A DNA stretch of 25,000 nt from Sphaeroforma sirkka (GCA_001586965.3 LUCW03000453.1:37501-62500), one strand, 5' to 3'; positions 8,961 through 19,620 are shown, counted from the stretch's first letter. Notes: a model not told the origin generated them from the sequence alone. Numbers and translations: made by a program.

Positions 8961-9690
8961 AACGATTCCTCATCAACTGGGTATATTGCTGTCGCCGAAC
9001 ACGCGATTGCTTCTTTGAGTTCTTCTCACTTCTTTTTAAGTTCCGGTGTTCGTAACATGGATATGTGTTGGTTCATTTTGCCTTTCATTAGGATGTGGAA
9101 GTGTTCAGTTGTGTGGGCAAAGTTGAGGACATGGTCACGCATATAGTCTGCGAGTTACACTACTCTGTACAGATCTCTGTTCGTTTTGGGTAGTGGCCAG
9201 TCCATCATTCATTTTGTTTCAGGATCCGCTTTGAGTCTTTGTGTGGTGACTCTCACCCCTTGAATGTTTTTGACCGTGAGAGCACATTTGTTGTGATTGA
9301 GTCGGAAGTTTCTTCCGTTCAATCGTTTGATTTCTTCACCAACTGTCTTGCGACCTTTTTTCTTCTTCTGTGAGACTTACAATGACTATGCCTTCCACGT
9401 ACACTTGCACTCTTTTGATGTCAATGAGAAAGTTTGTCATGACTCTCTGGAATTGTGCTGAAAGTGAGTGCAGAACAGCGCTGACTTAAAAAAGTATCGC
9501 GCTCCGCTCCACGAGAATGCAAAGAAGCGTTGGCTTGCTTCATTTACTACGAAGTGGTGGAAACCTCCTGTGAGATCTAATTTCGAGAAAAATTGTGCTC
9601 CTTGTAGGTTGTGTAATGCTTCTTTTAATTTTAATAGCAGGATTGTATTTTTTCTTCGTATTGGTAATTGATCTCGCGTAAGTTTAGTTT
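8961..9690 (-). pseudogene. Ty3/gypsy reverse transcriptase, YxDD changed to YVEG
   Basis: Reading leftward from about 9680: RDQLPIRRKNTILLLKLKEA, then NLQGAQFFSKLDLTGGFHHF (the first catalytic Asp, motif A), then FAFSW. After a frame change come AVLHSLSAQFQRVMTNFL and VQVYVEGIVIVSLTEEEKR. The last is motif C, where gypsy has Y-x-D-D; here it is Tyr-Val-Glu-Gly at 9401-9390, so the catalytic Asp pair is lost. The thumb follows (KADPETK at about 9225, WPLPKTNRDLYR), joining RNase H. Several stops and at least two frameshifts are present. Family assignment is secure; activity is excluded. Confidence 0.87.
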
Positions 9691-9792
9691 AAACATGTTC
9701 TTACTCTCTTGAGGGAACCTGTTTGGTCATGTTCATTTATAGATAACAAGGGTATGTTCACCGTTGCTGGTGTCGCCCGTTTGTATAAGTGA
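9691..9792 (-). other. decayed protease-RT linker
   Basis: Short minus-strand stretch between protease C-terminus and RT. It stays partly open but shows no motif. Confidence 0.4.
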
Positions 9793-10600
9793 TCATCTGT
9801 GAGCCACCTCTTCATATTTCCATACATAATGGGATACATTTTGTGGTACAGAGTTTACTTTGGCATGCCTCATTTGCCTGACATTGAGTTTATTTGCAGG
9901 CACAGTGACTATAGAGCTTGGCATGTTGCAATTTACGTCAGGACGTACGTTCGCATTGGTCTCTGAGACGTCTGCAAGGGAACTCCTCTTGTTCGTGCTA
10001 TGGGTCTTCCTCATGTTGACCCATTTTGTATCTGTTGGTATGAGTGAAATTATTAATTCTGCTATGTATAAATCTAAGTATGGAAGAATGCCCATACCTA
10101 GAAGTATTGGTGCCGTCTTGTCTGGTAAATCCAACACTTCAAAACACCGAGAGGTTTTCCTTCCCCCATAATTATTGTCACATTCTTGGGTTGACCCTGT
10201 ATTTTGTATCCTCTCATCTGTTTGTGCGAATTGTATATAACCTGGTTGCACTCTGACTGATAAAAATAGGCCAGCTACTATATTTTGTACATATATGAGC
10301 GTTGTACACCTGAGTCTACCAGTGTCCTGTATGTATTGCCATTAATTTGAATCTCTGGTAAATCCAACGCTTCAAAACACCGAGAGGTTTTCCTTCCCCC
10401 ATAATTAATGTCACATTCTTGGGTTGACCCTGTGCTTTGTATCCTCGCATCTGTTCGTGCTAATTGAATATAGCCTGGTTGCACTCTGACTGATAGATAT
10501 AGGTCAGTTACTATACTTTGTACATATATGAGCGTTGTAAACCTGAGTCTACCAGTGTCCTGTATGTATTGCCATTAATTTGTATGTTAATGTGTAATTT
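9793..10600 (-). pseudogene. Ty3/gypsy protease with internal tandem duplication
   Basis: The aspartic protease reads NGNTYRTLVDSG with Gln-Arg-Ser following, at about 10580-10540 and again at about 10345-10305, so the catalytic Asp-Ser-Gly occurs twice. Each copy is followed, after a frame change, by VQPGYIQ, then STQECDxNYGGRKTSRCFE (x is Ile or Asn) and LDLP. The C-terminal protease block APILLGMGILPYLDLYIAEL follows once, at about 10115-10055. The duplication has a 233-bp period (not divisible by 3). The rest to 9793 is a linker towards RT. The protease would have cleaved the Gag-Pol polyprotein; this copy cannot give a normal product. Confidence 0.82.
10121..10586. repeat. 233-bp tandem duplication within the protease region
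   Basis: Copy 1 is 10121-10353 and copy 2 is 10354 to about 10586, both beginning TCTGGTAAATCCAACRC. They differ by scattered substitutions (for example ATTATTGTCAC against ATTAATGTCAC), so the duplication is not the most recent event in the region. Confidence 0.9.
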
Positions 10601-10800
10601 TTGGTCTCGTCGTACGGGAAGCAAAGATGAAGGTTGGTAATTTATATCATTCGCATTTGTTTACAGCGTTTGTTCATCTGTATTTACATCTAAACTGTCA
10701 GCCAGGTCTATAATGTTTGCTTCCGCCCACCAGTTGTTTCAGAAGTCATCGCTATCTGTTAGCCCTTCTACCTTTCCTGAGGTAATAAAGAGTCGTGCTA
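10601..10800 (-). other. gag-protease junction, decayed
   Basis: Minus-strand sequence between the last Gag-like residues and protease; frames are broken by stops and no motif is clear. Confidence 0.35.
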
Positions 10801-12104
10801 CTTGCACGTCATTCTTGGCATACTCGCCAGCCCCCTTATTTTGATTTGATGTCTTCACCGGGTACTGGCTAAATCAATGGGGCAGGTGATACCGTACAAT
10901 AGGGACAAGCACGTGCTTCGCGCGCCCCTTTCTTCTCTTGGGGCTGTCCCGTTGTATGTCTGCTTTGCGACGCTTGTGTGCAGAGGTTGTGGCGCATACA
11001 ATTGAGTGGTATCTTTTACGATCTCTGAACAACCAGTCTGCCAGCTGGCTGCTGCTTTTATGTATGCTTCAGTAAGAGAATAGAACACATTTTGTTTCAT
11101 ATCTAATAAGTAACCGTCTCTTCCATCAGGCAGTTTGTCTGCTTTGATGATTGTGTTTACCTTGTCTTGCTATCCATAGTACACGAGTGCCTTGTATATG
11201 GCTACCTTGAGGGTTTGCACATGTATTGGGGTCCTTGTCCCTGTTTCGGTAACGTTTTTTAACACCTACATTGTCCTATGCCCTGTGCGCACTTTCACAT
11301 TCATTACCTTGTTCTCCATGTCATTGGAAAACTTTTCTAACATATAGTCTATTGAGCGATATATGAGTCTATCAATAATGATCCCATTGAATTGCTTTGG
11401 ATCAGTGTAGTGCTTTGTGATCTGCATCTCTAAGTTACGTATCTTATTGAGAACCTCATTGATCTTTTTAGTCGAATCAATGGAATCTAATAGATATCTC
11501 AAAAGTGCTGGATACTGACATAGTGGCATGGGCTTAGCTAAGAACAGGTATTTGCATTACGTAGTAACTCTGCAATGTCTTCACAATTTTTATTTTGAAG
11601 GAACTATCTTTCGATAACTTCGGGAATTTTGTGGTATTTAGCGGTTTAGATAGTGTTGGTTCATTTACCTTATTCCCTAAGCATGAACGCATGATTTCTA
11701 GCTCACTAATGTATTGACAAGTTTCAATTACTTCATTCTTCTCATCGTCAGCACACATTGATGGTTTGATCATATCTCTTACTGTATTCTGAGTCTACCA
11801 GCGGCATCCGACGCTCAGGTTGCTGATCATAGATGCCTACTCTCATCTTGTGTAAACTTGCGATAGCTACCGGTGCTGTATCTTCCAACTTGGAGACGGA
11901 CCAGGAAGTAATTGACTTGACAGATGTTCTTGTCTACTTCTAAGTATACCGCTGACGCCTGAATTGATACCCCATTTGATGTTTGTAGACGCGAGCTACT
12001 ACCTGGGGTTGACTCTCCTGCTGACTGTTATTGTTATTCACACCATTCGTATTGACGGCATTCCCTCCACCGCTTTACACCCCTGCTTTGGTTACTGTTG
12101 GCAT
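10801..12104 (-). pseudogene. gag: gag of the second Ty3/gypsy element
   Basis: A putative start ATG at 12104-12102 (MPTVTKAGV, then TAA) leads into an Asn/Gln-rich stretch. After frame changes come VYLEVDKNICQVNYFLVRLQ, LEDTAPVAIASLHKMRVGIY, and a long capsid-like part (NEVIETCQYISELEIMR; KINEVLNKIRNLEMQITKHY; GIIIDRLIYRSIDYML) at about 11770-11270. It continues as IIKADKLPDGRDGYLLDMKQ and a second helical block to 10855. Near 10920 one frame gives ACPYC, which may be the remains of a zinc knuckle, but the His and last Cys are not found. Position directly upstream of protease supports Gag. It carries about five stops or frameshifts. Its 5' two-thirds is duplicated at 13300-14274. Confidence 0.65.
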
Positions 12105-12221
12105 CTTGAGTTGTCTGTGTTGGTGTGTATGTGTTGCAGGTTAATAGAGATTTGTGCTGTATTTGTTCCGAATAAGCGCTTTTGCCCCCTTTCGACTTTG
12201 CTGGTAACTTATGTAAAATAA

Positions 12222-13078
12222 ATAAAATTTATTTATCTTTCTTACCTTTACTGTTATCACGCTTTGCTGCACTTCCCTGTGACGTGTTTGTGTGCTGTGA
12301 TGTCTGGTAGCTTGTTGCGTTCCTTTCTGTAATCGGGAATGTGTATTTGTTGGTTATTTGTCAATCCTATTTCGTCATGTGTGATCTTAAATGCATTTTC
12401 TCACGTGTCATAATAGTCAGAACCATGAGTTCTCATATGAGACCTTAGCTTTGATTCGACACGTGTGATGATACCGAACTGTTTGTAAACCCTAAACCGA
12501 ATAAGCTTCACTTGTGATGTTCGGTCCTATTGAGGTCACTTGTTCATTCTCTTGTGGTTTGTTTGTGTATGTTTTTACATTTGAAAATCTGCCTTCAGAT
12601 GTTCTAGCACGAGTGTCCACACACCTTCTGTTGCCTCAGTCCTTGTCAACTTGGTTAATGAAATGAATGTTCTTAAAATGTCGTGTATGGAATGGATCGT
12701 TCCTGTGCACCATCGATGTCGTAACGATACTGTTGTTTCCTTTACCACTTGCGCTTTTATTGTTTCATGTCTAACAAACGTCTTTTTTTTAATCACTACC
12801 GCCTAGTATTTTGTGATTTGCACTGGGTTGATCTCTTGCAGAGAATGTATCTTTTTATGCATCATCGATATTGCAATAGTTGTGATGTATTACACTAACT
12901 TCTGTGTCCTCCTTGTGACCTATGCAAATAATCTTTCGTCATTTAATTAATCACTATTACATATACTATGATGTCGCTTGTGTTGTATTGATCTCCTATA
13001 CGTTGTGTTGTGTGTGACGTGCCCTTGCTTCACCTCAGTTGTTTACTGTCTGTTGTTGCTCTGTTGGTTCAAAAATTA
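12222..13078. other. region upstream of gag, no secure gene
   Basis: On the minus strand this is where the 5' LTR and leader of the second element would be. A 73-codon minus frame at 12796-12575 (repeated at 14976-14755) is the only open stretch; it has no recognisable domain. I could not find a matching 3' LTR left of the integrase, so LTR identity is not established. Confidence 0.4.
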
Positions 13079-13299
13079 GATTCCCTTACTTAGATAAGTT
13101 TAGTGCCATTTTATTGTGGTTAGCTTGCGTACCTCGCGGTTTTGTACTTTTATTGAGATCTTTAGTGTTTGAAGTCATGTCACTTCGTGTAACGTCTTGA
13201 CATGTGTAGGACACTATTATGTCTCTTGTAGAGTTTTGTGCTAGTAGTATTTGATTGCCAGGATTCCGTCAGTACATTTCTGTACTACTTCTAAGATTC
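13079..13299. repeat. 216-bp repeat, single copy at end of duplication copy 1
   Basis: Same sequence as the first unit of the array at 15255-15900. It starts GATTCCCTTACTTAGATAAG and ends with AGTACATTTCTGTACT plus ACTTCTAAGATTC; the duplication junction follows directly. Confidence 0.88.
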
Positions 13300-14274
13300 G
13301 TTTGTCTGCTTTGATGATTGTGTTTACCTTGTCTTGCTATCCATAGTACACGAGTGCCTTGTATATGGCTACCTTGAGGGTTTGCACATGTATTGGGGTC
13401 CTTGTCCCTGTTTCGGTAACGTTTTTTAACACCTACATTGTCCTATGCCCTGTGCGCACTTTCACATTCATTACCTTGTTCTCCATGTCATTGGAAAACT
13501 TTTCTAACATATAGTCTATTGAGCGATATATGAGTCTATCAATAATGATCCCATTGAATTGCTTTGGATCAGTGTAGTGCTTTGTGATCTGCATCTCTAA
13601 GTTACGTATCTTATTGAGAACCTCATTGATCTTTTTTAGTCGAATCAATGGAATCTAATAGATATCTCAAAAGTGCTGGATACTGACATAGTGGCATGGG
13701 CTTAGCTAAGAACAGGTATTTGCATTACGTAGTAACTCTGCAATGTCTTCACAATTTTTATTTTGAAGGAACTATCTTTCGATAACTTCGGGAATTTTGT
13801 GGTATTTAGCGGTTTAGATAGTGTTGGTTCATTTACCTTATTCCCTAAGCATGAACGCATGATTTCTAGCTCACTAATGTATTGACAAGTTTCAATTACT
13901 TCATTCTTCTCATCGTCAGCACACACATTGATGGTTTGATCATATCTCTTACTGTATTCTGAGTCTACCAGCGGCATCCGACGCTCAGGTTGCTGATCAT
14001 AGATGCCTACTCTCATCTTGTGTAAACTTGCGATAGCTACCGGTGCTGTATCTTCCAACTTGGAGACGGACCAGGAAGTAATTGACTTGACAGATGTTCT
14101 TGTCTACTTCTAAGTATACCGCTGACGCCTGAATTGATACCCCATTTGATGTTTGTAGACGCGAGCTACTACCTGGGGTTGACTCTCCTGCTGACTGTTA
14201 TTGTTATTCACACCATTCGTATTGACGGCATTCCCTCCACCGCTTTACACCCCTGCTTTGGTTACTGTTGGCAT
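13300..14274 (-). pseudogene. gag: truncated second copy of gag (5' part)
   Basis: Duplicate of 11133-12104. Two extra bases near 13922 join frames broken in copy 1, giving an uninterrupted 118 codons at 14058-13702 (MEDTAPVAIASLHKM... to QIPVLS). A stop then separates this from the capsid-like block ending at 13433. The reading frame is cut off at the duplication junction and has no protease downstream. Confidence 0.7.
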
Positions 14275-14353
14275 CTTGAGTTGTCTGTGTTGGTGTGTAT
14301 GTGTTGCAGGTTAATAGAGATTTGTGCTGTATTTGTTCCGAATAAGCGCTTTG

Positions 14354-14368
14354 CCCCCCCCCCCCCCC
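14354..14368. repeat. C15 tract (C5 in copy 1)
   Basis: Fifteen C where the corresponding site in copy 1 (12185-12189) has five. It is one of the few differences between the two 2.17-kb copies. Confidence 0.9.
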
Positions 14369-15254
14369 TTTCGACTTTGCTGGTAACTTATGTAAAATAA
14401 ATAAAATTTATTTATCTTTCTTACCTTTACTGTTATCACGCTTTGCTGCACTTCCCTGTGACGTGTTTGTGTGCTGTGATGTCTGGTAGCTTGTTGCGTT
14501 CCTTTCTGTAATCGGGAATGTGTATTTGTTGGTTATTTGTCAATCCTATTTCGTCATGTGTGATCTTAAATGCATTTTCTCACGTGTCATAATAGTCAGA
14601 ACCATGAGTTCTCATATGAGACCTTAGCTTTGATTCGACACGTGTGATGATACCGAACTGTTTGTAAACCCTAAACCGAATAAGCTTCACTTGTGATGTT
14701 CGGTCCTATTGAGGTCACTTGTTCATTCTCTTGTGGTTTGTTTGTGTATGTTTTTTACATTTGAAAATCTGCCTTCAGATGTTCTAGCACGAGTGTCCAC
14801 ACACCTTCTGTTGCCTCAGTCCTTGTCAACTTGGTTAATGAAATGAATGTTCTTAAAATGTCGTGTATGGAATGGATCGTTCCTGTGCACCATCGATGTC
14901 GTAACGATACTGTTGTTTCCTTTACCACTTGCGCTTTTATTGTTTCATGTCTAACAAACGTCTTTTTTTTAATCACTACCGCCTAGTATTTTGTGATTTG
15001 CACTGGGTTGATCTCTTGCAGAGAATGTATCTTTTTATGCATCATCGATATTGCAATAGTTGTGATGTATTACACTAACTTCTGTGTCCTCCTTGTGACC
15101 TATGCAAATAATCTTTCGTCATTTAATCACTATTACATATACTATGATGTCGCTTGTGTTGTATTGATCTCCTATACGTTGTGTTGTGTGTGACGTGCCC
15201 TTGCTTCACCTCAGTTGTTTACTGTCTGTTGTTGCTCTGTTGGTTCAAAAATTA

Positions 15255-15900
15255 GATTCCCTTACTTAGATAAGTTTAGTGCCATTTTATTGTGGTTAGC
15301 TTGCGTACCTCGCGGTTTTGTACTTTTATTGAGATCTTTAGTGTTTGAAGTCATGTCACTTCGTGTAACGTCTTGACATGTGTAGGACACTATTATGTCT
15401 CTTGTAGAGTTTTGTGCTAGTAGTATTTGATTGCCAGGATTCCGTCAGTACATTTCTGTACTACTTCTAAGATTCCCTTACATATATAAGTTTAGTGTCA
15501 TTTTTTTGTGGTTAGCTTGCGTACCTCGCGGTTTTGTATTTTTATTGAAATCTTTAGTGTTTGAAGTCATGTCACGTCGTGTAACGCCTTGACATGTGTA
15601 GGACACTATTATGTCTCTTGTAGAGTTTTGTGCTAGTAGTATTTGATTGCCAGGATTCCGTCAGTACATTTCTGTACTACTTCTAAGATTCCCTTACATA
15701 GATAAGTTTAGTGTCATTTTTTTGTGGTTAGCTTGCGTACCTCGCGGTTTTGTATTTTTATTGAAATCTTTAGTGTTTGAAGTCATGTCACGTCGTGTAA
15801 CGCCTTGACATGTGTAGGACACTTTTATGTCTCTTGTAGAGTTCTGTGCTAATAATATTTGATTGCCAGGATTCCGTCAGTACATTTCTGTACTACTTCT
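15255..15900. repeat. three-copy 216-bp tandem array
   Basis: Units begin at 15255, 15471 and 15687 (GATTCCCTTACRTARATAAG-type starts). Units 2 and 3 share variants against unit 1, such as TTTAGTGTCATTTTTTTG and GTCACGTCGTG, so they arose from each other more recently. Each unit carries the hairpin AGTACA-TTTC-TGTACT close to its end. No reading frame runs through it. Confidence 0.92.
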
Positions 15901-16383
15901 TATTTTTTGTGGCTCTGAATTTGTCTCTGAACGTTCTCAACCATTTCTTTCATGCTGTGCGCATTTGATTGTTCTTGGATTGTTTTGTTAATTGAATAGT
16001 TGTTAGTTCTTATACTATATTATTGTGTTCTTCACCTAGGATTGTTGGTCTTGAACTGTGCTATGCCGCTGATTTTATCTTTAGTGTTTGGTATACAGTC
16101 TTCTGATCGCTAATTTCTTGTGTTCGCTTAATGTGTCGTCATGCCATGCGTTGAGCATGCCAATACTACTCTGAGTGTTTTTTATCCCTCTTTGTTGTTG
16201 TTATTCTCTTGATCATTGGTGAGGTTGTGATATGGTATATTTATATCCTAGTTAATCCTATGCGATTAATCAGTCGAGTATCTGATTTGTAGTGAAAGGC
16301 TACCTCTCTCTCGTTCTGACTGTGTATTTATAATTTAAGTCACTAAGCAGCATCTCATCTCAATATAAAACGTATTTTGGTGT
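15901..16383. other. no gene recognised
   Basis: T-rich on the plus strand, stops in all frames, no repeat structure that I can see. Confidence 0.5.
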
Positions 16384-16670
16384 AAATCAAGGATATTAGT
16401 AAGAATATGAGTGTGGAGAGTAGCTGAAAAGATACGACCAAAAGAAACAAAATACCTATTCTCAGGTACGGTTATCTCAGCTAGGAAAAGTCAATAGGCT
16501 AGGAGAACCAAACTGTGAAATCATTTAAATCAAGGATATTAGTAAGAATATAGAGTGTGGAGAGTAGCTGAAAAGATACGACCAAAAGAAACAAAATACC
16601 TATTCTCAGGTACGGTTATCTCAGCTAGGAAAAGTCAATAGGCTAGGAGAACCAAACTGTGAAATCATTT
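16384..16670. repeat. 143/144-bp tandem duplication
   Basis: Copy 1 is 16384-16526 and copy 2 is 16527-16670, both beginning AAATCAAGGATATTAGTAAG. They are almost identical; the visible difference is AATATGAGTG against AATATAGAGTG. Non-coding on both strands. Confidence 0.93.
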
Positions 16671-16944
16671 GTGTTTTCTAATGCACTAGACTCAAATTCT
16701 ATTCCGGTGTTTCTCTCACACGCGGTGTCCCGTTATATCTTACCGTGTGTTCTACCGCTAAAATTTCTGATGACTCTAATATCAGGAATATTTGGAACCG
16801 GTCCCAAAACTCAGCATTTGACGAACCTGTCGTTTCGGGTTTTGGATTGGCTTTTGATATTCTGGTCAGTAGTTGTCACAAAATCAGACCCATTATACAC
16901 TTACATTTGAACGGTTGCTGGCTTCCACGTGGTCAAACTTGTAT
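16671..16944. other. no secure gene; short match to the unnamed family
   Basis: The minus strand has partly open frames with several stops. At about 16911-16944 the minus strand reads GTGGAAGCCAGCAACCGTTC followed by a diverging stretch; the same bases occur on the minus strand at about 20175-20156 (protein VEASNRS). No domain is recognisable. Confidence 0.35.
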
Positions 16945-16982
16945 TAGTACAACTTGTTGTAAAATAGTACAACATGTTGTAA
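16945..16982. repeat. two direct repeats, each palindromic
   Basis: TAGTACAACTTGTTGTAA at 16945-16962 and TAGTACAACATGTTGTAA at 16965-16982, spaced 20 bp. The second contains the perfect palindrome ACAACATGTTGT; the first differs by one base. Such spacing can mark binding sites for a dimeric protein, but nothing here shows that. Confidence 0.8.
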
Positions 16983-18671
16983 TATTCTCAATAGGCCGAT
17001 CATTTCAATCGCAAATTCCGGACGATGCTGTTCGGTACAACATAACGGTTCCAACAGCGGGTCTATGACCTGCCAAACCCTACTATAAAGAATCGAGGTA
17101 TAAGCTGCAGGTTGTACAACCGACAGTATTACATGAAAGAGCACGATTTTTGCTTTGGTTCGTTTTTGGTATAGGTTAGTACCGATAAATATAATCGGAT
17201 GTAGGGCACTCTGAACTCGCACGATACACCACTATGGGCAAGGCACCAAAATTTCACCCTGTAGATACTATGGGTTACTGTAGAGTGAAGTTTACCATCC
17301 ATCGTCAGCATTTAGTAATTTATCCGATAACGATATAAAAGAAGGAAGGTTATACGGGGCAGTATGTGGCGGCGATATACTACAGTGTGCGAAGGGAGCG
17401 AAACGTTCTTGATATCTACTGGGTGATGTATACTTAGTACGTTCATCTCTGTTAAAAGGTGGCGAGTCTACACGCATAGATATTTTAGTCGGGTTGCACG
17501 TAGAAAAGTAAGATACGCTGCATAGGGTAATCTCACACCCTACATCCTACCCACAGTACCAAAAAAGGTCAGTGCCAGAGAGCTCTGCAATATCGAGATG
17601 ATAGGATTGGGTGTTGGTCCAAGCGAGGCTGTACATGAACGAGTAAAACAATAGTGATGTGCACGTACAAATTATACTGGAGCCGATTGAACCAGAATTT
17701 GATACAACACATGATTGTGTGAAGAGCACTGAGGCGCTGCGGGCACCAAGCATACATAGCACTACATATATAAAAATTGTGCCAAGAGCAACGCTAAATT
17801 CCTTTGCAACGGGCAACAGCTTGAACATCTTCGCCGTCCGCTATCCTTTTTCTTATAGACTCACTCCTTTCCATATGGCATATAAGTGTATCCGCTAATA
17901 TAACGCTTAATGGCACAAGACCGGCTCAAGTAATAGTGCCAGATGGTACTGTTAGGTAGGCAACGTTAAATGCAAACCGTCACTTTAGTACAACACCCTT
18001 AGTGACACCCCCTCCCCTTCCCCAAGCCAACATCCATACCACCCCCCACCACACAAAAACCGCACGATCCACGAACAAATATCGTATTATAGATAAAAAT
18101 GTACAGGGTACAAATGCAACAAACTGGTAGTTGCTACTATTCTTCGGCTATTACAAATGAAGAAGTGAGACATCGGCGCGAATTCTACGTATGGTTGGTG
18201 TTGCGCTCAATAATGGCAAAATATTATAGTAAGACAGTCAGTAGTTTTTTTTACCCTTTTCCATTACCATACCTGGGCTGTATGCGAATAGAACAAGATA
18301 TGAATATATTTGAAAGAACTTGCAGTTGAGAATACCATTAGCAACGGAACAAGAACGCAATGATAAGGAATACTACATGAGAGGAATAATGTAAGCATGG
18401 AAAAAGAACATAGATCGACACCTATATGCATTGAAAAGGTATGTATAGACGAGATTGTGATGTCATGGGATAATAGTGAGAGGTACACACAGATTCATTA
18501 CCCACGCAAACCTAAACAGTACGACAATGAATGGAAGACTATTGCCTGACTTCAAACCAATGTGATCTTTTGAATATATTAATGGGAAGCTAAGGTAAAA
18601 CCTTATTATCTAGCACCTCTTCCCTATCGGAATGAAATGTCTGCAGTACAACTAGTTTGAAAGATTGTATT
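16983..18671. other. no gene recognised
   Basis: Only short frames without motifs on both strands. A C-rich, poorly coding segment lies at about 18000-18070. The sequence is unlike the neighbouring retroelements and may be decayed beyond recognition or simple intergenic DNA. Confidence 0.45.
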
Positions 18672-19014
18672 ATGGATAGTGAATTCTCGGTTCTACGAGT
18701 TTTGTACGACCTACTTACGTTTGGGTTGTACAATATGTTCATTGCCAAAAAGCGTCGCAGCTGACCGAAAGAAATACTGGAAGGTAAGATTAAGAATTGA
18801 ATGGAGGATAAACCCTTATTTGGAGTGGGAACATAAAGATTCATCCAACTGCGATGGGAAGGCCGTACTCGGTAAGATCGGCTACTATCTACTTGCATCC
18901 AAAGATGCACAATACATCGGTATCTGTTCTGCTACATATGTCACCGATCACAGGGAAGAAGAACAAATGTATAGACTCGATGATACCAAAGGATACCATA
19001 TTCGTTATCTGTAG
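18672..19014 (+). CDS. hypothetical short plus-strand reading frame
   Basis: A plus-strand frame from ATG 18679 runs 111 codons to TAG at 19012-19014. The later part is charged and looks coding (ADRKKYWKVRLRIEWRINPY, DSSNCDGKAVLGKIGYYLLA, REEEQMYRLDDTKGYHIRYL). Upstream an overlapping frame from 18674 (MDSEFSVLRVLYDLLTFG) also looks coding for about 30 codons, so a frameshift near 18760 is possible. It is one of the few plus-strand stretches with such composition. I recognise no domain; it may be an exon or a relic. Confidence 0.3.
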
Positions 19015-19620
19015 TTTTATCATGATTACTATAACAAGGGGCGATTGGCAGTATTTATTAACAATAATTTCGCAGTAGTACCGTATCTATTGAAAAAAGC
19101 ACACTTTACCAGATCATAGAGTTACGCATCGATGATTTTGATATGGATCTCTCCCTTACGAATTCGGTGTGCGTCAGTGAGTCTGTGTACGATAACCTTT
19201 AGACTGTACCAGATTACCAATTACCACTAGTCAAGGAATTGCTAGGCGCATACGGTAAAAGTACAATAGTAACCAGGAGCGCCGACGGAGACGCTATCAA
19301 TTGCAAACTGACAAGTTGACCAAAAATACTGGTGCCTAAAATATGAAAAAAACCCGAATTGACCGTGTGAAGATCCATTTACAACCTATGCAATACAACG
19401 AAGATTTGCATGCTAGACCACCATTCCTCAAAAGAGCTCGAGGGACTATTCATTGTGTTTGTAAATCACAGGAGACACTCTGTACTGTGTGCTATGTGAA
19501 ACACAGACTATTAAAAATGTAAGTAAAGTGGGTGTAACATATTGTATACGTACAACGTACTGTATCGCAATAAGTACATAACTTTGACTGCATTCTACTA
19601 CCAAAGGTCATTGATTTTTG
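19015..19620. other. no gene recognised
   Basis: Stops in all frames, no repeats seen. Confidence 0.45.

Larger units (their letters stand above)
11133..13299. repeat. 2.17-kb tandem duplication, copy 1
   Basis: Begins GTTTGTCTGCTTTGATG at 11133. The same sequence starts again at 13300, an offset of 2167 bp. The unit covers the 5' part of gag, its upstream region and one 216-bp repeat. The copies match over essentially the full length. The differences I noticed are all indels: T5/T6 near 13630, CA gained near 13922, C5/C15 at 14354, T5/T6 near 14750, and loss of four bases near 15126. Confidence 0.93.
13300..15470. repeat. 2.17-kb tandem duplication, copy 2
   Basis: Second copy of 11133-13299. 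It continues past the unit end into two further 216-bp repeats. The indels relative to copy 1 lie mostly in homopolymers or dinucleotide runs. Confidence 0.93.

Noticed and set aside
11964..12221. 85-codon plus-strand frame, repeated at 14134-14400
   Set aside because: Antisense to the gag start and leader. It is present twice only because the whole segment is duplicated, and it shows no domain.
15255..16670. CRISPR-like array
   Set aside because: Units are whole 216-bp and 143-bp tandem copies without short repeats separated by unique spacers, and the context is eukaryotic.
17129..17900. Several overlapping 60-90-codon frames on both strands
   Set aside because: No frame shows coding-type composition or motifs, and they overlap each other on both strands. 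Expected by chance.
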